From Paenibacillus sp. LHD-38 (GTDB taxonomy: Bacteria; Bacillota; Bacilli; Paenibacillales; Paenibacillaceae), in contig NZ_JAVIFU010000015.1 of NCBI RefSeq assembly GCF_031157315.1, positions 97,636-161,635 of the forward strand: a stretch of DNA of 64,000 nucleotides, given 5' to 3'. The stretch's first letter is position 1, and each line of letters begins with the position of its first letter. Below, one piece after another: positions 55,045 through 63,500 of this stretch. A program made the position numbers and the translations under genes. Under the pieces are notes generated by a model. The model did not search any database. It was not told the origin of the DNA and was given only the letters and a program-made list of their open reading frames with translations.

Positions 55045-55210
55045 TACAGAAACTTCGTCAAGCACGCAGTACCAATTTCAAAATCGTTACTACTCAAGCT
55101 TATGTGCGATTGTCCGTTCAAGTGCAGCATACTGAATATTGCATACTTTATGCTTCTTAGCTTTTTTACTAAGTTTTCTTTATTGACGTTCTCATAGGGA
55201 ATCAGTATGC
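55045..55210 (-). pseudogene. C-terminal gene fragment, unidentified
   Basis: On the minus strand a frame reads IPYENVNKENLVKKLRS then IKYAIFSMLHLNGQSHISL and SSNDFEIGTACLTKFL, ending in TAA. Two stop codons lie just upstream and no start is evident. It looks like the tail of a larger lost gene. The rest of the 54937-55408 gap shows only the terminator. Confidence 0.35.
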
Positions 55211-55408
55211 CTTATTACTGTCTGTTATCGTGATATTTCATTAATTATATGCAAATAATGAATAAAGCACCAACAATAGCGCTAATCCATCAACTTAGTC
55301 TAGATAACGCATGATCACACTTTTACTGTTTTTTTGTTATAATGCCAGGAGGAACGTTTGTTTGTCTTACATACTCCTTTAATCTTACAAAAAGGTGAGG
55401 GCTGGATA

Positions 55409-56548
55409 ATGAAGAATGGAAAGTTTACAAGCATTATTATTAAAATGCATTATGTTCCAAGGTGGAACGATTATGCACCAAGATACAAAGATAATGCAGC
55501 AAGTCATAGCTTTCGATGTGCTGCATTAGCTATTTTGTTGGGGATTATTGAAGAAAGAGTTTTCGCTAACAAAATAGATAAATTATCATTGCTAGCAAGA
55601 GCATTATTGCATGATTTAAATGAAACGGTTACTGGCAGCATTAAACATATTACTAAAAAAGACAGCGTCGTTAATAAATACATTCAAAACCTTGAAGATG
55701 AAGTCAACCATACTATTGTTTCGTACCTATCTAAATCATTGCGACCATACTTTCAAGAATTTATCGTAAATGCTGAAGATGACACTTATTTGGGGAAACT
55801 TGTCAAGGAAATTGACACTTTTGATGCGATGTTATTCTGTCATCGGGAAGACATTTCGGATTCCAGCTCTTACTTCAACTCTCAGTTTCAACTTCTTCAT
55901 GATAAAATACAGAACTCTGAACTTCAGTCGATACGATGGTTAGCACAGGAATTTGATAAGCAGGAAGGGACATATAACTTTTTGAGCTATATATTAAACC
56001 TTGATAAAGTTGAGCGGTGGAGTGGAAATTTTAACCTTGTTCCTGATAACGATGCTACTCATTCTTTCCGTGTAGCGGCAATTTCCCTATTTAATGGATT
56101 CCTTGAAAGAGAGCGATTTGGAAAAAATGATCTAGATGTATACCGCTTGGTGTGCAAAGCTATCTTGCATGATATTGTTGAAGGTATAAGTGGGGATGTC
56201 GGTTCAACCATAAAAAAATCTACTGAAGATATCAAAAGAGCATTTGAAGAATATGAGAAAGAAATAGCTCGTACAATGGTAAATCAACTTCCTCCGTTTT
56301 TTCACAAAGATATGGGAGATTTTATGATCAACTGTAAGGATGAAACTTACGAAGGAGAAATGGTGGATATTGCAGATAAAATTGATGCATTAATAAAAAC
56401 AAATTTAGAAATGCGTAACAATCCTCATTATGCAGAAACATACTATGAGCAGCTAACAAAAATTCAACATCAATTCGAAAACCCGTGTGTAATTTTCTTT
56501 CTAGCATACATTCTGCATGATTTGACATACGTAAATTTTGTTAAATAA
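55409..56548 (+). CDS. Tandem HD-domain protein (YfbR-like duplicated)
   Basis: 379 aa with two homologous halves. Half 1: SHSFRCAAL (His33), LLHDLNE (HD68-69), EIDTFDAMLF. Half 2: THSFRVAAI (His218), ILHDIVEG (HD254-255), DIADKIDALIKT. Both keep the HD metal-binding residues. YfbR is a single-HD 5'-deoxynucleotidase of about 200 aa. Here the two catalytic units are fused. The protein could act on nucleotides (inference). ATG 55409 follows AAGGTGAG. The C-terminal third is strongly similar to the truncated gene at 36276-36653. Confidence 0.78.
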   Translation: MKNGKFTSIIIKMHYVPRWNDYAPRYKDNAASHSFRCAALAILLGIIEERVFANKIDKLSLLARALLHDLNETVTGSIKHITKKDSVVNKYIQNLEDEVNHTIVSYLSKSLRPYFQEFIVNAEDDTYLGKLVKEIDTFDAMLFCHREDISDSSSYFNSQFQLLHDKIQNSELQSIRWLAQEFDKQEGTYNFLSYILNLDKVERWSGNFNLVPDNDATHSFRVAAISLFNGFLERERFGKNDLDVYRLVCKAILHDIVEGISGDVGSTIKKSTEDIKRAFEEYEKEIARTMVNQLPPFFHKDMGDFMINCKDETYEGEMVDIADKIDALIKTNLEMRNNPHYAETYYEQLTKIQHQFENPCVIFFLAYILHDLTYVNFVK

Positions 56549-56580
56549 AAATATCATATAAATTATGGTTGAACAAAATA

Positions 56581-56614
56581 AGGGCTGCGAGCGATCTATG
56601 CGAGCAGCCCTTTT
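56581..56614 (+). terminator. Terminator after tandem-HD gene
   Basis: AGGGCTGC / AGCAGCCCT with a loop and TTTT tail. Confidence 0.75.
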
Positions 56615-56748
56615 GTGATTTCATAGATAGTCTTTTGTTGAGTATCTTATATATTTGGCTATGTTAAATCCAATTGTTGATATTTGAATATATCGAACGT
56701 TCGTTCTGTAATTAAGGTAACATTATGGTTCGGAGAAGATTTACCCAT

Positions 56749-57246
56749 GGAAATGAATGAATTGAAGAGACTTGCTGACGCATTGGACGATAACGGCAAA
56801 CAAGAACTCAACCGCTTTTTGCAATCGCGAACCAAGGGAATAATGGTTGGCGTGGATGCATCCGTACAACGAAGCTGGATGAAGCCATCCGCTATCACCT
56901 GTCGAGCTCCAACGTGCTTTGTACTGATTCCTGGCGCGCGTTCAGTTCCTATGCTAATCAAAAGGGATTGGCGCATTACCGATTCAAGTCCGATGGGAAA
57001 CAGCGCGTCAAAGGCGTTTACCATATCCAGAACGTCAACAGCTACCATAGGCGTCTGAAAAAATGGATGTACCGCTTCAATGGGGTTGCAACAAAGTATT
57101 TGGAGCATTACCTGGCGTGGTTCCGCTATCTCGACAGCAAGGACTATGAGAACACAACGGCGAATAAGAAGAGCATGTTGGCGTCTTCATGCCTGTTTTC
57201 TGTGAAGGATACGAATGCCAGACTTCGACGGATGGCTTATTGTTGA
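56749..57246 (+). pseudogene. Decayed IS1595-family (ISXO2-like) transposase
   Basis: An N-terminal piece (MEMNELKRLADALDDNG, one frame) is joined to a C-terminal piece in another frame (LCTDSWRAFSSYANQKG, DGKQRVKGVYHIQNVN, SYHRRLKKWMYRFNGVATKYL). The middle with the zinc ribbon and first catalytic residues is deleted. The C-terminal pattern is characteristic of IS1595-type DDE transposases. A palindrome CGAACGTTCG at 56696-56705 lies just upstream. Not functional. Confidence 0.8.
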
Positions 57247-57289
57247 ACTATGGGGCAAGAGAGTTGAACAACCTAGAGAAGGTTGAAAG

Positions 57290-57849
57290 TTGCAAAAACA
57301 AGATATTGTTCGTTTGATAAAAGATGACGAACGAATGATGCAGGTCCTTCGTGTCGTTGAAACATTGGGGTTGCCCGATTGGTGTGTGCAGGTTTTGTTC
57401 GATCTAAAGTTTGGGATTACCTTCATGGGTTCGAAGAGACACGTTTGCCTGACGTCGACGTAGTGTATTTTGATCCCGAACACACCGACGAATCCATCGA
57501 AAAAGAGTATGAGCGAAGTCTAAAGAAGATTAATTCTTCAGTTCCTTGGTCTGTGAAAAATCAGGCACGAATGCACACTAAAAATGGTCATGTCCCCTAC
57601 ACTTCCACCGCTGATGGACTGTCAAACTACCCTGAAGTCTGTACGGCAATAGGAGTTTATTTAAATTCGAATGGTGAAGTGGTTTTAGTTGCTCCTTATG
57701 GCGTAGAGGATTTGGTCAACTTAATCGTACGTCCTACTCCCTATTTCACGTCAAAAGATAAACGGACTATCTATGAACAACGGATCACAGAAAAAAATGG
57801 GCTGCAAGATGGGATCGTATTCGCATTATTTATTCCTAAACAGCCATAG
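57290..57849 (+). pseudogene. Nucleotidyltransferase-family gene (COG3575-like) with a frameshift
   Basis: From TTG 57290 the frame reads QDIVRLIKDDERMMQVLR and ETLGLPDWC, then would continue as nonsense. In the next frame, from about 57380, VCAGFVRSKVWDYLHGF, LPDVDVVYFDP, PWSVKNQARMH and TADGLSNYPE complete the family. The switch corresponds to one missing base near 57383. The 156-aa downstream frame alone could be translated from a TTG at 57379, but lacks the N-terminus. Mutation and sequencing error are both possible. Confidence 0.72.
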
Positions 57850-57975
57850 TCATTAGTGAGTTATTCGAAAATACTGAAGAATGTGAAATGTATACGTATT
57901 CATATTATTGTCATACAGAAAAATTTCATTGCATGGTAAAATTAGGTTGAACATTTCTTTTAAGGGAGTGATTTT

Positions 57976-58116
57976 TTGGAGGCTAGATGTATGTCATGTG
58001 CAAAAAAGTTTGTGTTGGAACCAGGTGATCCACAATATACGAAAATTAAAGAAGGCATAACCAAACTTTATATTTGCAACAAATGTAACAATATATTTAA
58101 AGAAGAAGCAATATAA
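57976..58116 (+). CDS. Small zinc-ribbon protein (DUF2197/YlaI-like)
   Basis: 46 aa from TTG 57976 with AAGGGAG 8 nt upstream. It has two Cys pairs (RCMSCAKKF and ICNKCNNIF) around LEPGDPQYTKIKEG. Size and Cys spacing fit the DUF2197/YlaI family, whose role is unknown. It stands alone upstream of the NUDIX gene. Confidence 0.65.
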   Translation: MEARCMSCAKKFVLEPGDPQYTKIKEGITKLYICNKCNNIFKEEAI

Positions 58117-58208
58117 TCAACTGGAATTAATCCTACCCTGTTAGACCCCGATGGCCATGATAAGCTTGTGCCTTGAATATGTATATAAATATTTGATGGA
58201 GGTCTCTT

Positions 58209-58613
58209 ATGAAAGAATGGATAGGTTCGGCAGCTGTGTGCATTAATAGCCAGAAACAACTACTGATGGTTCAAGGTAAAGACTTAATTGAATGGGCCAT
58301 TCCTTCAGGAGGCTTAGAAAAATATGAAACACTTGAAGAGTGTTGTGTGCGAGAAGTAAAAGAGGAAACAGGATATGACGTTGAGGTTGTGAAAGAAATT
58401 TTTGTTAAAAATAAACAAACTGCTAGTGGAATAAAGGTAAAAACACATTACTTTGAAGTGAAATTAATAGGTGGCCAACAAAGGATCGATGATCCTGACG
58501 GTATCATACATAATGTTGGATGGAAATCGTTGGATGATGTAATGGAGTGTAAACATGCATACCCTGAGGATCAGGATTTTTTAATTAAGGTGTGGAGTTC
58601 GATAGAATCATAA
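58209..58613 (+). CDS. NUDIX hydrolase
   Basis: 134 aa. The Nudix box is complete: GGLEKYETLEECCVREVKEETGYD. It hydrolyses a nucleoside diphosphate linked to another group; substrate unknown. TGGAGG precedes ATG 58209. The conserved motif CTAACGGG...CGATAG follows 17 bp after the stop. Confidence 0.9.
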   Translation: MKEWIGSAAVCINSQKQLLMVQGKDLIEWAIPSGGLEKYETLEECCVREVKEETGYDVEVVKEIFVKNKQTASGIKVKTHYFEVKLIGGQQRIDDPDGIIHNVGWKSLDDVMECKHAYPEDQDFLIKVWSSIES

Positions 58614-58629
58614 ATATTCAATCATTGCG

Positions 58630-58650
58630 CTAACGGGACACGATAGTTCA
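58630..58650 (+). repeat. CTAACGGG motif, copy 1
   Basis: CTAACGGGACACGATAG then TTCA. First of five related motifs at the 3' ends of genes in this region. Confidence 0.6.
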
Positions 58651-58723
58651 CGACGGCATACAAGTATGCGATTGAAATTTCTTTTTTTACGACAGGAGAT
58701 GATAATCTGAAGGTATTTTTTGA

Positions 58724-59002
58724 TTGGTTAAACCGCAAACGGATAATCGATGCGAAGCCTGTAGCACTGAACTTAGTATTTACTCATATTCCTCCGATGG
58801 ATCGCAGGTTTTGTACTGTGTTGCATGTAAAGAGTATTATTATAGGGCGAATCATGGCTCTACCATATTTAAGTATGAAGTTCCTGAGGGGCTCATGAAG
58901 ATATGGGAAATGGACACTTATCATAAATATTATACAGGGATCCCAATTAGCGAAGCATACGAGCCCAAGTGGATTAAATTTCTCCTTAGATTATTACGCT
59001 AA
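58724..59002 (+). CDS. Small zinc-ribbon protein, start possibly frameshifted
   Basis: 92 aa from TTG 58724. Two Cys pairs (RCEACSTELS and YCVACKEYYY) suggest a zinc ribbon, and the C-terminus EPKWIKFLLRLLR is amphipathic. There is no good ribosome binding site at 58724. An adjacent frame beginning at CTG 58709 after an AGGAG reads KVFFDWLNRKR, and one base change would join it to DNRCEAC. The natural N-terminus may therefore be broken. The stop codon lies inside a CTAACGGG motif. Confidence 0.5.
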   Translation: MVKPQTDNRCEACSTELSIYSYSSDGSQVLYCVACKEYYYRANHGSTIFKYEVPEGLMKIWEMDTYHKYYTGIPISEAYEPKWIKFLLRLLR

Positions 59003-59078
59003 CGGGTAACGTTAGCTCAATACACAACCAGGACGAGGCATCGGCAGCCTCGTTAAGCTATTTGGCAGTTTAGTTTCA
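58999..59078 (+). repeat. CTAACGGG motif, copy 2, with hairpin and degenerate second motif
   Basis: CTAACGGGTAACGTTAG (perfect CTAACG/CGTTAG stem) then CTCAA. It is followed by the hairpin CGAGGC / GCCTCG and a degenerate second motif CTATTTGGCAGTTTAG (59058). The first two bases are shared with the upstream gene's end. Confidence 0.6.
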
Positions 59079-59122
59079 TGGGGCTACCGACAATCGGTAG
59101 CCTTTTTGTGTTAAGTAAAATC

Positions 59123-59175
59123 TTGACAACTCAATTATGTTACAGTATGGTGTAAGTGTTACAGTAAACTGTAAC
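59123..59175 (+). promoter_or_regulatory. merR promoter with GTTACAG operator
   Basis: -35 TTGACA (59123-59128), 17-bp spacer, -10 TATGGT (59146-59151). GTTACAG occurs at 59139-59145 in the spacer and again at 59158-59164, where it forms a perfect inverted repeat GTTACAG-TAAA-CTGTAAC (to 59175). This overlaps the promoter and lies 38 bp before merR, so autoregulation is likely. Confidence 0.7.
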
Positions 59176-59212
59176 GGTTGTATTTTAAGTGTGAAGAAGG
59201 GCTGGTTATAAT

Positions 59213-59626
59213 ATGGCTTACTATACTGCAAAACAACTTTCAGAAATTTTGCAAGAACACGACGAAGGGATGAACTTACGTACGGTTCGTTATTATACGC
59301 AGATCGGTTTAGTCCCTCCACTTGAATTGGTTGGCAATAAACGAGTGTACACAGTTAGTCACTTGGACTATTTTCGCGCAATACGTACTTTGTCAAAGGC
59401 GGGCGAGTCCTTGCAGGTAATCCAAGAAAAGCTTGGCACCATGCCTATCGAAGAAATCCGTAAAATCGGGGAACTCATGCCCTTTTATCAGCCCAACAAC
59501 GATCATGAAACGGTCAAGGTCAACGACGATGTGCTGATCACGTTGAGTCCTCGAATTTCCGTAGAGATTAAGGAACGGGTAATTAACTCGGTGGCCCAAA
59601 TCCTTAAAGGAGGCAGCACCGAATGA
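59213..59626 (+). CDS. MerR-family transcriptional regulator
   Basis: 137 aa. The winged HTH shows YTAKQLSEILQEHDEGMNLRTVRYYTQIGLVPP and a wing GNKRVYT, followed by a short dimerisation helix (LDYFRAIRTLSKAGESLQVIQEKLG). No Cys metal ligands are visible in the C-terminal part. It probably regulates itself and the next gene, which starts by ATGA overlap. Confidence 0.85.
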   Translation: MAYYTAKQLSEILQEHDEGMNLRTVRYYTQIGLVPPLELVGNKRVYTVSHLDYFRAIRTLSKAGESLQVIQEKLGTMPIEEIRKIGELMPFYQPNNDHETVKVNDDVLITLSPRISVEIKERVINSVAQILKGGSTE

Positions 59627-60123
59627 TGAAAACCAGCATAGCCAAATCCATGATGGAAAACGAAGAGGGCATGAACCACCTGTTAATTGAGATCCCCCCT
59701 CTGGATGTTCAGGGAGCACAAGTGGGCATTATCCTTCCAGACGGCATATTCCGCACGAAAAATTTGACTGGTTACTATGAGGATGAGTCAGGCTCCATTC
59801 TAATCGATCATCGTACAAAATGGACACAACACCTCCTGATTGAACTATACACGAAGGAAAAATTAAACTTCGAGCAAACAACGGTAAATACGGTGTTAAC
59901 CCTGAAGTCCAAGGATACCACAACATCACAATATGAGAATACTGTCACGATGACCCTTGCCGACGAAGGTGATATGGAGGGCTTAGTGATTGATGAAAAC
60001 GTAATAACGTTTCTAAAAAATTTACAGTCAGCAAAAGACGACAATGTCACACCACAGCCCAAAACATACAAGACGGTAAATGAATATGCATTTTTAGAAG
60101 AAAAATATCGTATTGACTTTTGA
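59623..60123 (+). CDS. Hypothetical protein co-transcribed with MerR
   Basis: 166 aa, ATG 59623 overlapping the merR stop (ATGATG). It is beta-rich and soluble: LLIEIPPLDVQGAQVGIILPD, SGSILIDHRTKWTQHLLIELY, then a C-terminal helix. I do not recognise the family. Overlap implies a shared function with the MerR protein, perhaps as its effector or target. Confidence 0.6.
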   Translation: MMKTSIAKSMMENEEGMNHLLIEIPPLDVQGAQVGIILPDGIFRTKNLTGYYEDESGSILIDHRTKWTQHLLIELYTKEKLNFEQTTVNTVLTLKSKDTTTSQYENTVTMTLADEGDMEGLVIDENVITFLKNLQSAKDDNVTPQPKTYKTVNEYAFLEEKYRIDF

Positions 60124-60150
60124 AGGCGCTTTAATCATTGGGGGGTGAGC

Positions 60151-61092
60151 ATGTTGAAATTGATCGTTGTCGAGGGAATTCCTGGTTCGGGAAAGTCTAC
60201 AACAGCAAGATTCCTCGCCTTGCAGTCTGAACGGAACGGAAATACGACGCAGCTTTTCCATGAAACTACATACCATCATCCAATCTTGATAACGGAGACG
60301 ATTGCTAACCCTGCGGCTTGGATGAAACAGTATTTATTGAATTGGGATCGGTTCTTAGAAGAACTAAGGGACAAAAAGGCTACTTTTGTGATGGAGTCAG
60401 TATTATTCCAGGCGCCCATTCTTCATCTGCTCCATATGGATCTGGATAAAGAAGCGATTATTCGGTTCATCGAAAGCATATGTGCACGGTTTACGAATTT
60501 TGATTTCCATTTAGTGTATCTGTATCAGAGTGACCCAATGGTTGGGATTAAAAGAATGATGAACGCAAAAGGAGGAGTCAACTGGCTAAATGCGAAATTT
60601 GAGGAATTTAAACAAGAACCCTATTATGTGAATCGGGGGCAGACAAATCCAGAAGCACATCTCGACTTTTTGATGGATTTTGCGCAAATTGCTGGAATTG
60701 CGAATAGCATGTGCAGTCCATGGTCTCTGTCGATCGAGAATACCAATTGGGATTGGAGTTCTTATTATCACACCATCGTGGATCACTTCTGCTGGTCTTG
60801 CGTACCCGATCCAATTATTCCATATACTGAACTTATGAAATATGTCGGGGTGTACTACAACGAGGAATTGAACCTTCATATCCACGTTGAGTTGAAAGAC
60901 GGTCAACTATTCGGGTTTGGAGATCGATAATTGAAGCCAGAAGATCTGAGTACATTTTATCTTGATTATGTCAGCATGAAGATACATTTTAATTTGGGAC
61001 CTTCGGGTCAATGTAGCGGTATGATTGTAAAAGAGAAGGATTTGTTCGGAAACCGCAGAGATGAAGGGACAAAGTTTATTAAAATTTCCTGA
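60151..61092 (+). pseudogene. P-loop kinase-like gene with premature in-frame TAA
   Basis: The N-terminal Walker A is VVEGIPGSGKSTTARF. The protein resembles thymidylate-kinase-type P-loop proteins (MESVLFQAPILHLL; YLYQSDPMVG). It stops at TAA 60928-60930 after FGFGDR. The same frame then continues for 53 codons with protein-like sequence (LKPEDLSTFYLDYVSMK, IHFNLGPSGQCSGMIV, NRRDEGTKFIKIS) to TGA 61090-61092. This suggests a recent nonsense change. The 259-aa upstream part may still work, since the kinase core is complete. ATG 60151 follows GGGGGTG; GTG 60145 is an alternative. Confidence 0.7.
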
Positions 61093-61097
61093 TTCAA

Positions 61098-61182
61098 CTA
61101 ACGGGGAACGATAGCTCAATAACCTAAATGAAAGGCAGCCATCTCGGCTGCCTTTTCCCCACTAAAGGGCAGTATAGCGCAA
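61098..61182 (+). repeat. CTAACGGG motif, copy 3, full 85-bp composite
   Basis: CTAACGGGGAACGATAG (61098) then CTCAA, the hairpin GGCAGCC-ATCTC-GGCTGCC with TTTT (61134-61156), then a second motif CTAAAGGGCAGTATAG (61162). This is the most complete copy. The hairpin can act as a terminator. Confidence 0.65.
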
Positions 61183-61295
61183 ATAAATTAGTAATTAAAT
61201 CCATAGAGAAAATGTAAAATAATACTTATGAAACTGTTCGATAGATCACCAACTGAAATATCGCCAAGCCTAAGAACAAAAGGAGTGAAAATGCC

Positions 61296-62702
61296 GTGAA
61301 GCATCCGAGAGACTATTGTAATAAAGAGGTTATCATTATTGGTTTGGCAAAAAGCGGGGTAGCTTCGGCTAAATTGTTTCACAATTTTGGTGCAATTGTG
61401 AAAGTGAATGATAAAAAGGAACGAGATCTATGCCCAGAGGCTGAAGAACTTGAGGCAATGGGTATTTCTGTTGTATGCGGGTTTCATTCAACAAATTTGA
61501 TACACCCTGGTGTATCCTTGGTGGTCAAAAATCCTGGTATTCCTTACTCCACTTCACCAGTACAGAAAGCCTTGGACTTAGGAATAGAGATAGTATCTGA
61601 AGTTGAAGTTGCATTCCAAATATCTCACACCCCGATCATCGGAATTACGGGATCTAACGGTAAAACGACCGTCACAACGTGGATCGGGAAACTACTTGAG
61701 AAGGTAGGAATGTCACCTGTCATCGCAGGTAATATCGGAGTGCCTTTATGTGAGGTCGCACAACAGTTGACGGCAAGAAACACTCTAGTGGTCGAGTTAA
61801 GCAGTTTTCAATTGAAGGGTACAGTTAACTTTCGACCCAAAGTTGCTCTGTTGCTAAATATAACACCTACACATCTTGATTATCACGGTTCTGTAGAAGA
61901 TTATGTATCGTCAAAAGCTAAACTATTCGATAATCAAACGTCTGAAGATATAGCTGTGATTAATTGGGACGACTCGGCATGTCAAAGTCTAATTCCACAT
62001 ATTAAAGCCAAAGTTATCCCTTTCTCTGTGAAAGAAGAATTAAACACGGGAGTTTATCTGAAAGAAACTAATGACCGCTCATGTGTTATATTTCGTGACC
62101 ACAATGGGAAAGAGGAGCAGATAGTTCTTGTAGACGATCTTTGTATGCCAGCAAAGATTTATATCGAAAACACATTAGCTGTAACTGCAGTAGGTAAGGC
62201 AGCAGGCATAAAGTCAGAGATAATTGCTCAGGTTTTATGCGACCTTGATGCAGTAGAACACCGCATTGAATTTGTATCTGAACAAAATGGAATTTCTTTT
62301 TATAATGACTCTAAGGCTACAAATCCAGCTGCGACGATCAAGGCATTGCACTCCTTCGATGCACCCATTGTACTTATTGCAGGAGGATTAGAACGGAATA
62401 TGGAATATTTCGAACTAATACCGCATCTCAAAAATAAAGTAAAAGCAGTGATCGCTATTGGCGAAACTAAAAATAAGATTGAACATATCGCACAAGAAGC
62501 AGCAATTAGAAATATAGTTTTGATTGAAAATGAACCTGTCGCTGCAGATACTATGACAAAGGCGGTACAGTTTGCCACGGATCTGACAGAAGTGGGCGAT
62601 ATTATACTTCTTTCTCCTGCATGCGCTAGTTGGGATATGTTTGCGACTTTTGAGGAACGTGGACAAATTTTTAAACAGGCTGTTCTAGGGCTTTATAAAT
62701 GA
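61296..62702 (+). CDS. murD: MurD-like UDP-N-acetylmuramoylalanine-D-glutamate ligase
   Basis: 468 aa. VIIIGLAKSGVASAKLF (Rossmann N-domain), ATP site GITGSNGKTTVTTW, GNIGVPL, LSSFQLKG and TPTHLDYHG, and the C-terminal SKATNPAATIKALHSF and LSPACASWDMF are all typical of MurD. It adds D-Glu to UDP-MurNAc-L-Ala in peptidoglycan synthesis. It stands alone, not in a dcw cluster, so it is probably a second copy. The GTG at 61296 is used because AAAGGAG lies about 10 nt upstream; the nearer ATG at 61291 hits a stop. Confidence 0.9.
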   Translation: MKHPRDYCNKEVIIIGLAKSGVASAKLFHNFGAIVKVNDKKERDLCPEAEELEAMGISVVCGFHSTNLIHPGVSLVVKNPGIPYSTSPVQKALDLGIEIVSEVEVAFQISHTPIIGITGSNGKTTVTTWIGKLLEKVGMSPVIAGNIGVPLCEVAQQLTARNTLVVELSSFQLKGTVNFRPKVALLLNITPTHLDYHGSVEDYVSSKAKLFDNQTSEDIAVINWDDSACQSLIPHIKAKVIPFSVKEELNTGVYLKETNDRSCVIFRDHNGKEEQIVLVDDLCMPAKIYIENTLAVTAVGKAAGIKSEIIAQVLCDLDAVEHRIEFVSEQNGISFYNDSKATNPAATIKALHSFDAPIVLIAGGLERNMEYFELIPHLKNKVKAVIAIGETKNKIEHIAQEAAIRNIVLIENEPVAADTMTKAVQFATDLTEVGDIILLSPACASWDMFATFEERGQIFKQAVLGLYK

Positions 62703-62735
62703 TGATGTTGATTTGAAATTCTAACCTTTATTAAG

Positions 62736-62756
62736 CTAACGGGCAGGATAGTTGAA
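62736..62756 (+). repeat. CTAACGGG motif, copy 4
   Basis: CTAACGGGCAGGATAG then TTGAA, 33 bp after the murD stop. Confidence 0.55.
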
Positions 62757-62929
62757 TAAGGACTACCCAGTATTCCATAGGTCGATATCCAATCATTCCT
62801 CTCAAAATACACCCTAAATATGGAAAGGGATTTAATATATCGGTTATGGACTTGATTAGCTATAATAGCAATAGGATGGCGAAGGGTCATCAAATTCAAA
62901 AGTATAAAGAAAAAGAATGAGGAGAATGT

Positions 62930-63292
62930 ATGGTTGACGTTTTATGGACGATTTATTTAGGATTGCTCGCAACAGCTTCCCTCACTTTTTTAATAAAAGG
63001 AAAATATAAGTCGAAACTTAGCAAAATAGATTTCGTCGTATCCATCATTACATGGATTGGATTGTTCGGGTACGTTACGGAAACAGCTATTCTAAATCCT
63101 ACTGTCTGGAAATTTGTCTCCGTGGCAGCGTTTCTGTGGGATTTATCATTCACGATGCTTTTAAAAGGTTATGAAGGGGAAGAAATCCTGGAGGAGCTGC
63201 CGATTGTGGCGAGGAGAGTCTGGATGTTGATAACATTTGTTGTCATGGTCGGACCTTTGTATTACGGATTGTTCAGATATGCCTTTGCATGA
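62930..63292 (+). CDS. Small integral membrane protein, unknown
   Basis: 120 aa with four predicted membrane helices (about 3-22, 33-51, 58-78, 96-116) and a charged loop EGEEILEELPIVARR. GAGGAG precedes ATG 62930. No family is recognised. Confidence 0.65.
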   Translation: MVDVLWTIYLGLLATASLTFLIKGKYKSKLSKIDFVVSIITWIGLFGYVTETAILNPTVWKFVSVAAFLWDLSFTMLLKGYEGEEILEELPIVARRVWMLITFVVMVGPLYYGLFRYAFA

Positions 63293-63344
63293 TGCCGAGT
63301 AATGCAAGAAAAAAGAAACCGAGCAGGTAAAAACCGCTTGGTAT

Positions 63345-63500
63345 TGGGTGGAGGTTTGGTTCGGTGATGACTGACTGATCACGCCGAATGTCGGGATTTA
63401 CACGGTTGGTCATGGTATTGAATTGAAGGAACGAAATAAAACTGGCTATGACATCCCCATTACGATTGGAAACAGTGTCTCGATATATAGATGGGATTGA
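63345..63500 (+). pseudogene. Remnant of a maltose/galactoside O-acetyltransferase
   Basis: One frame reads VWFGDD, a stop, then LITPNVGIYTVGHGIELKE and NKTGYDIPITIGNSVS. This is the left-handed beta-helix repeat and substrate region of Maa/LacA-type acetyltransferases, cut off after IGNSVS where IGG would follow. There is an internal stop and both ends are lost. Confidence 0.65.

Noticed and set aside
55012..55197. 61-aa plus-strand ORF after the GHKL-nuclease gene
   Set aside because: It begins inside the terminator, and the opposite strand reads as a more protein-like fragment.
36276..56548. Prophage
   Set aside because: No capsid, terminase, portal, tail or lysis genes are present. The recombinases are of transposon type.
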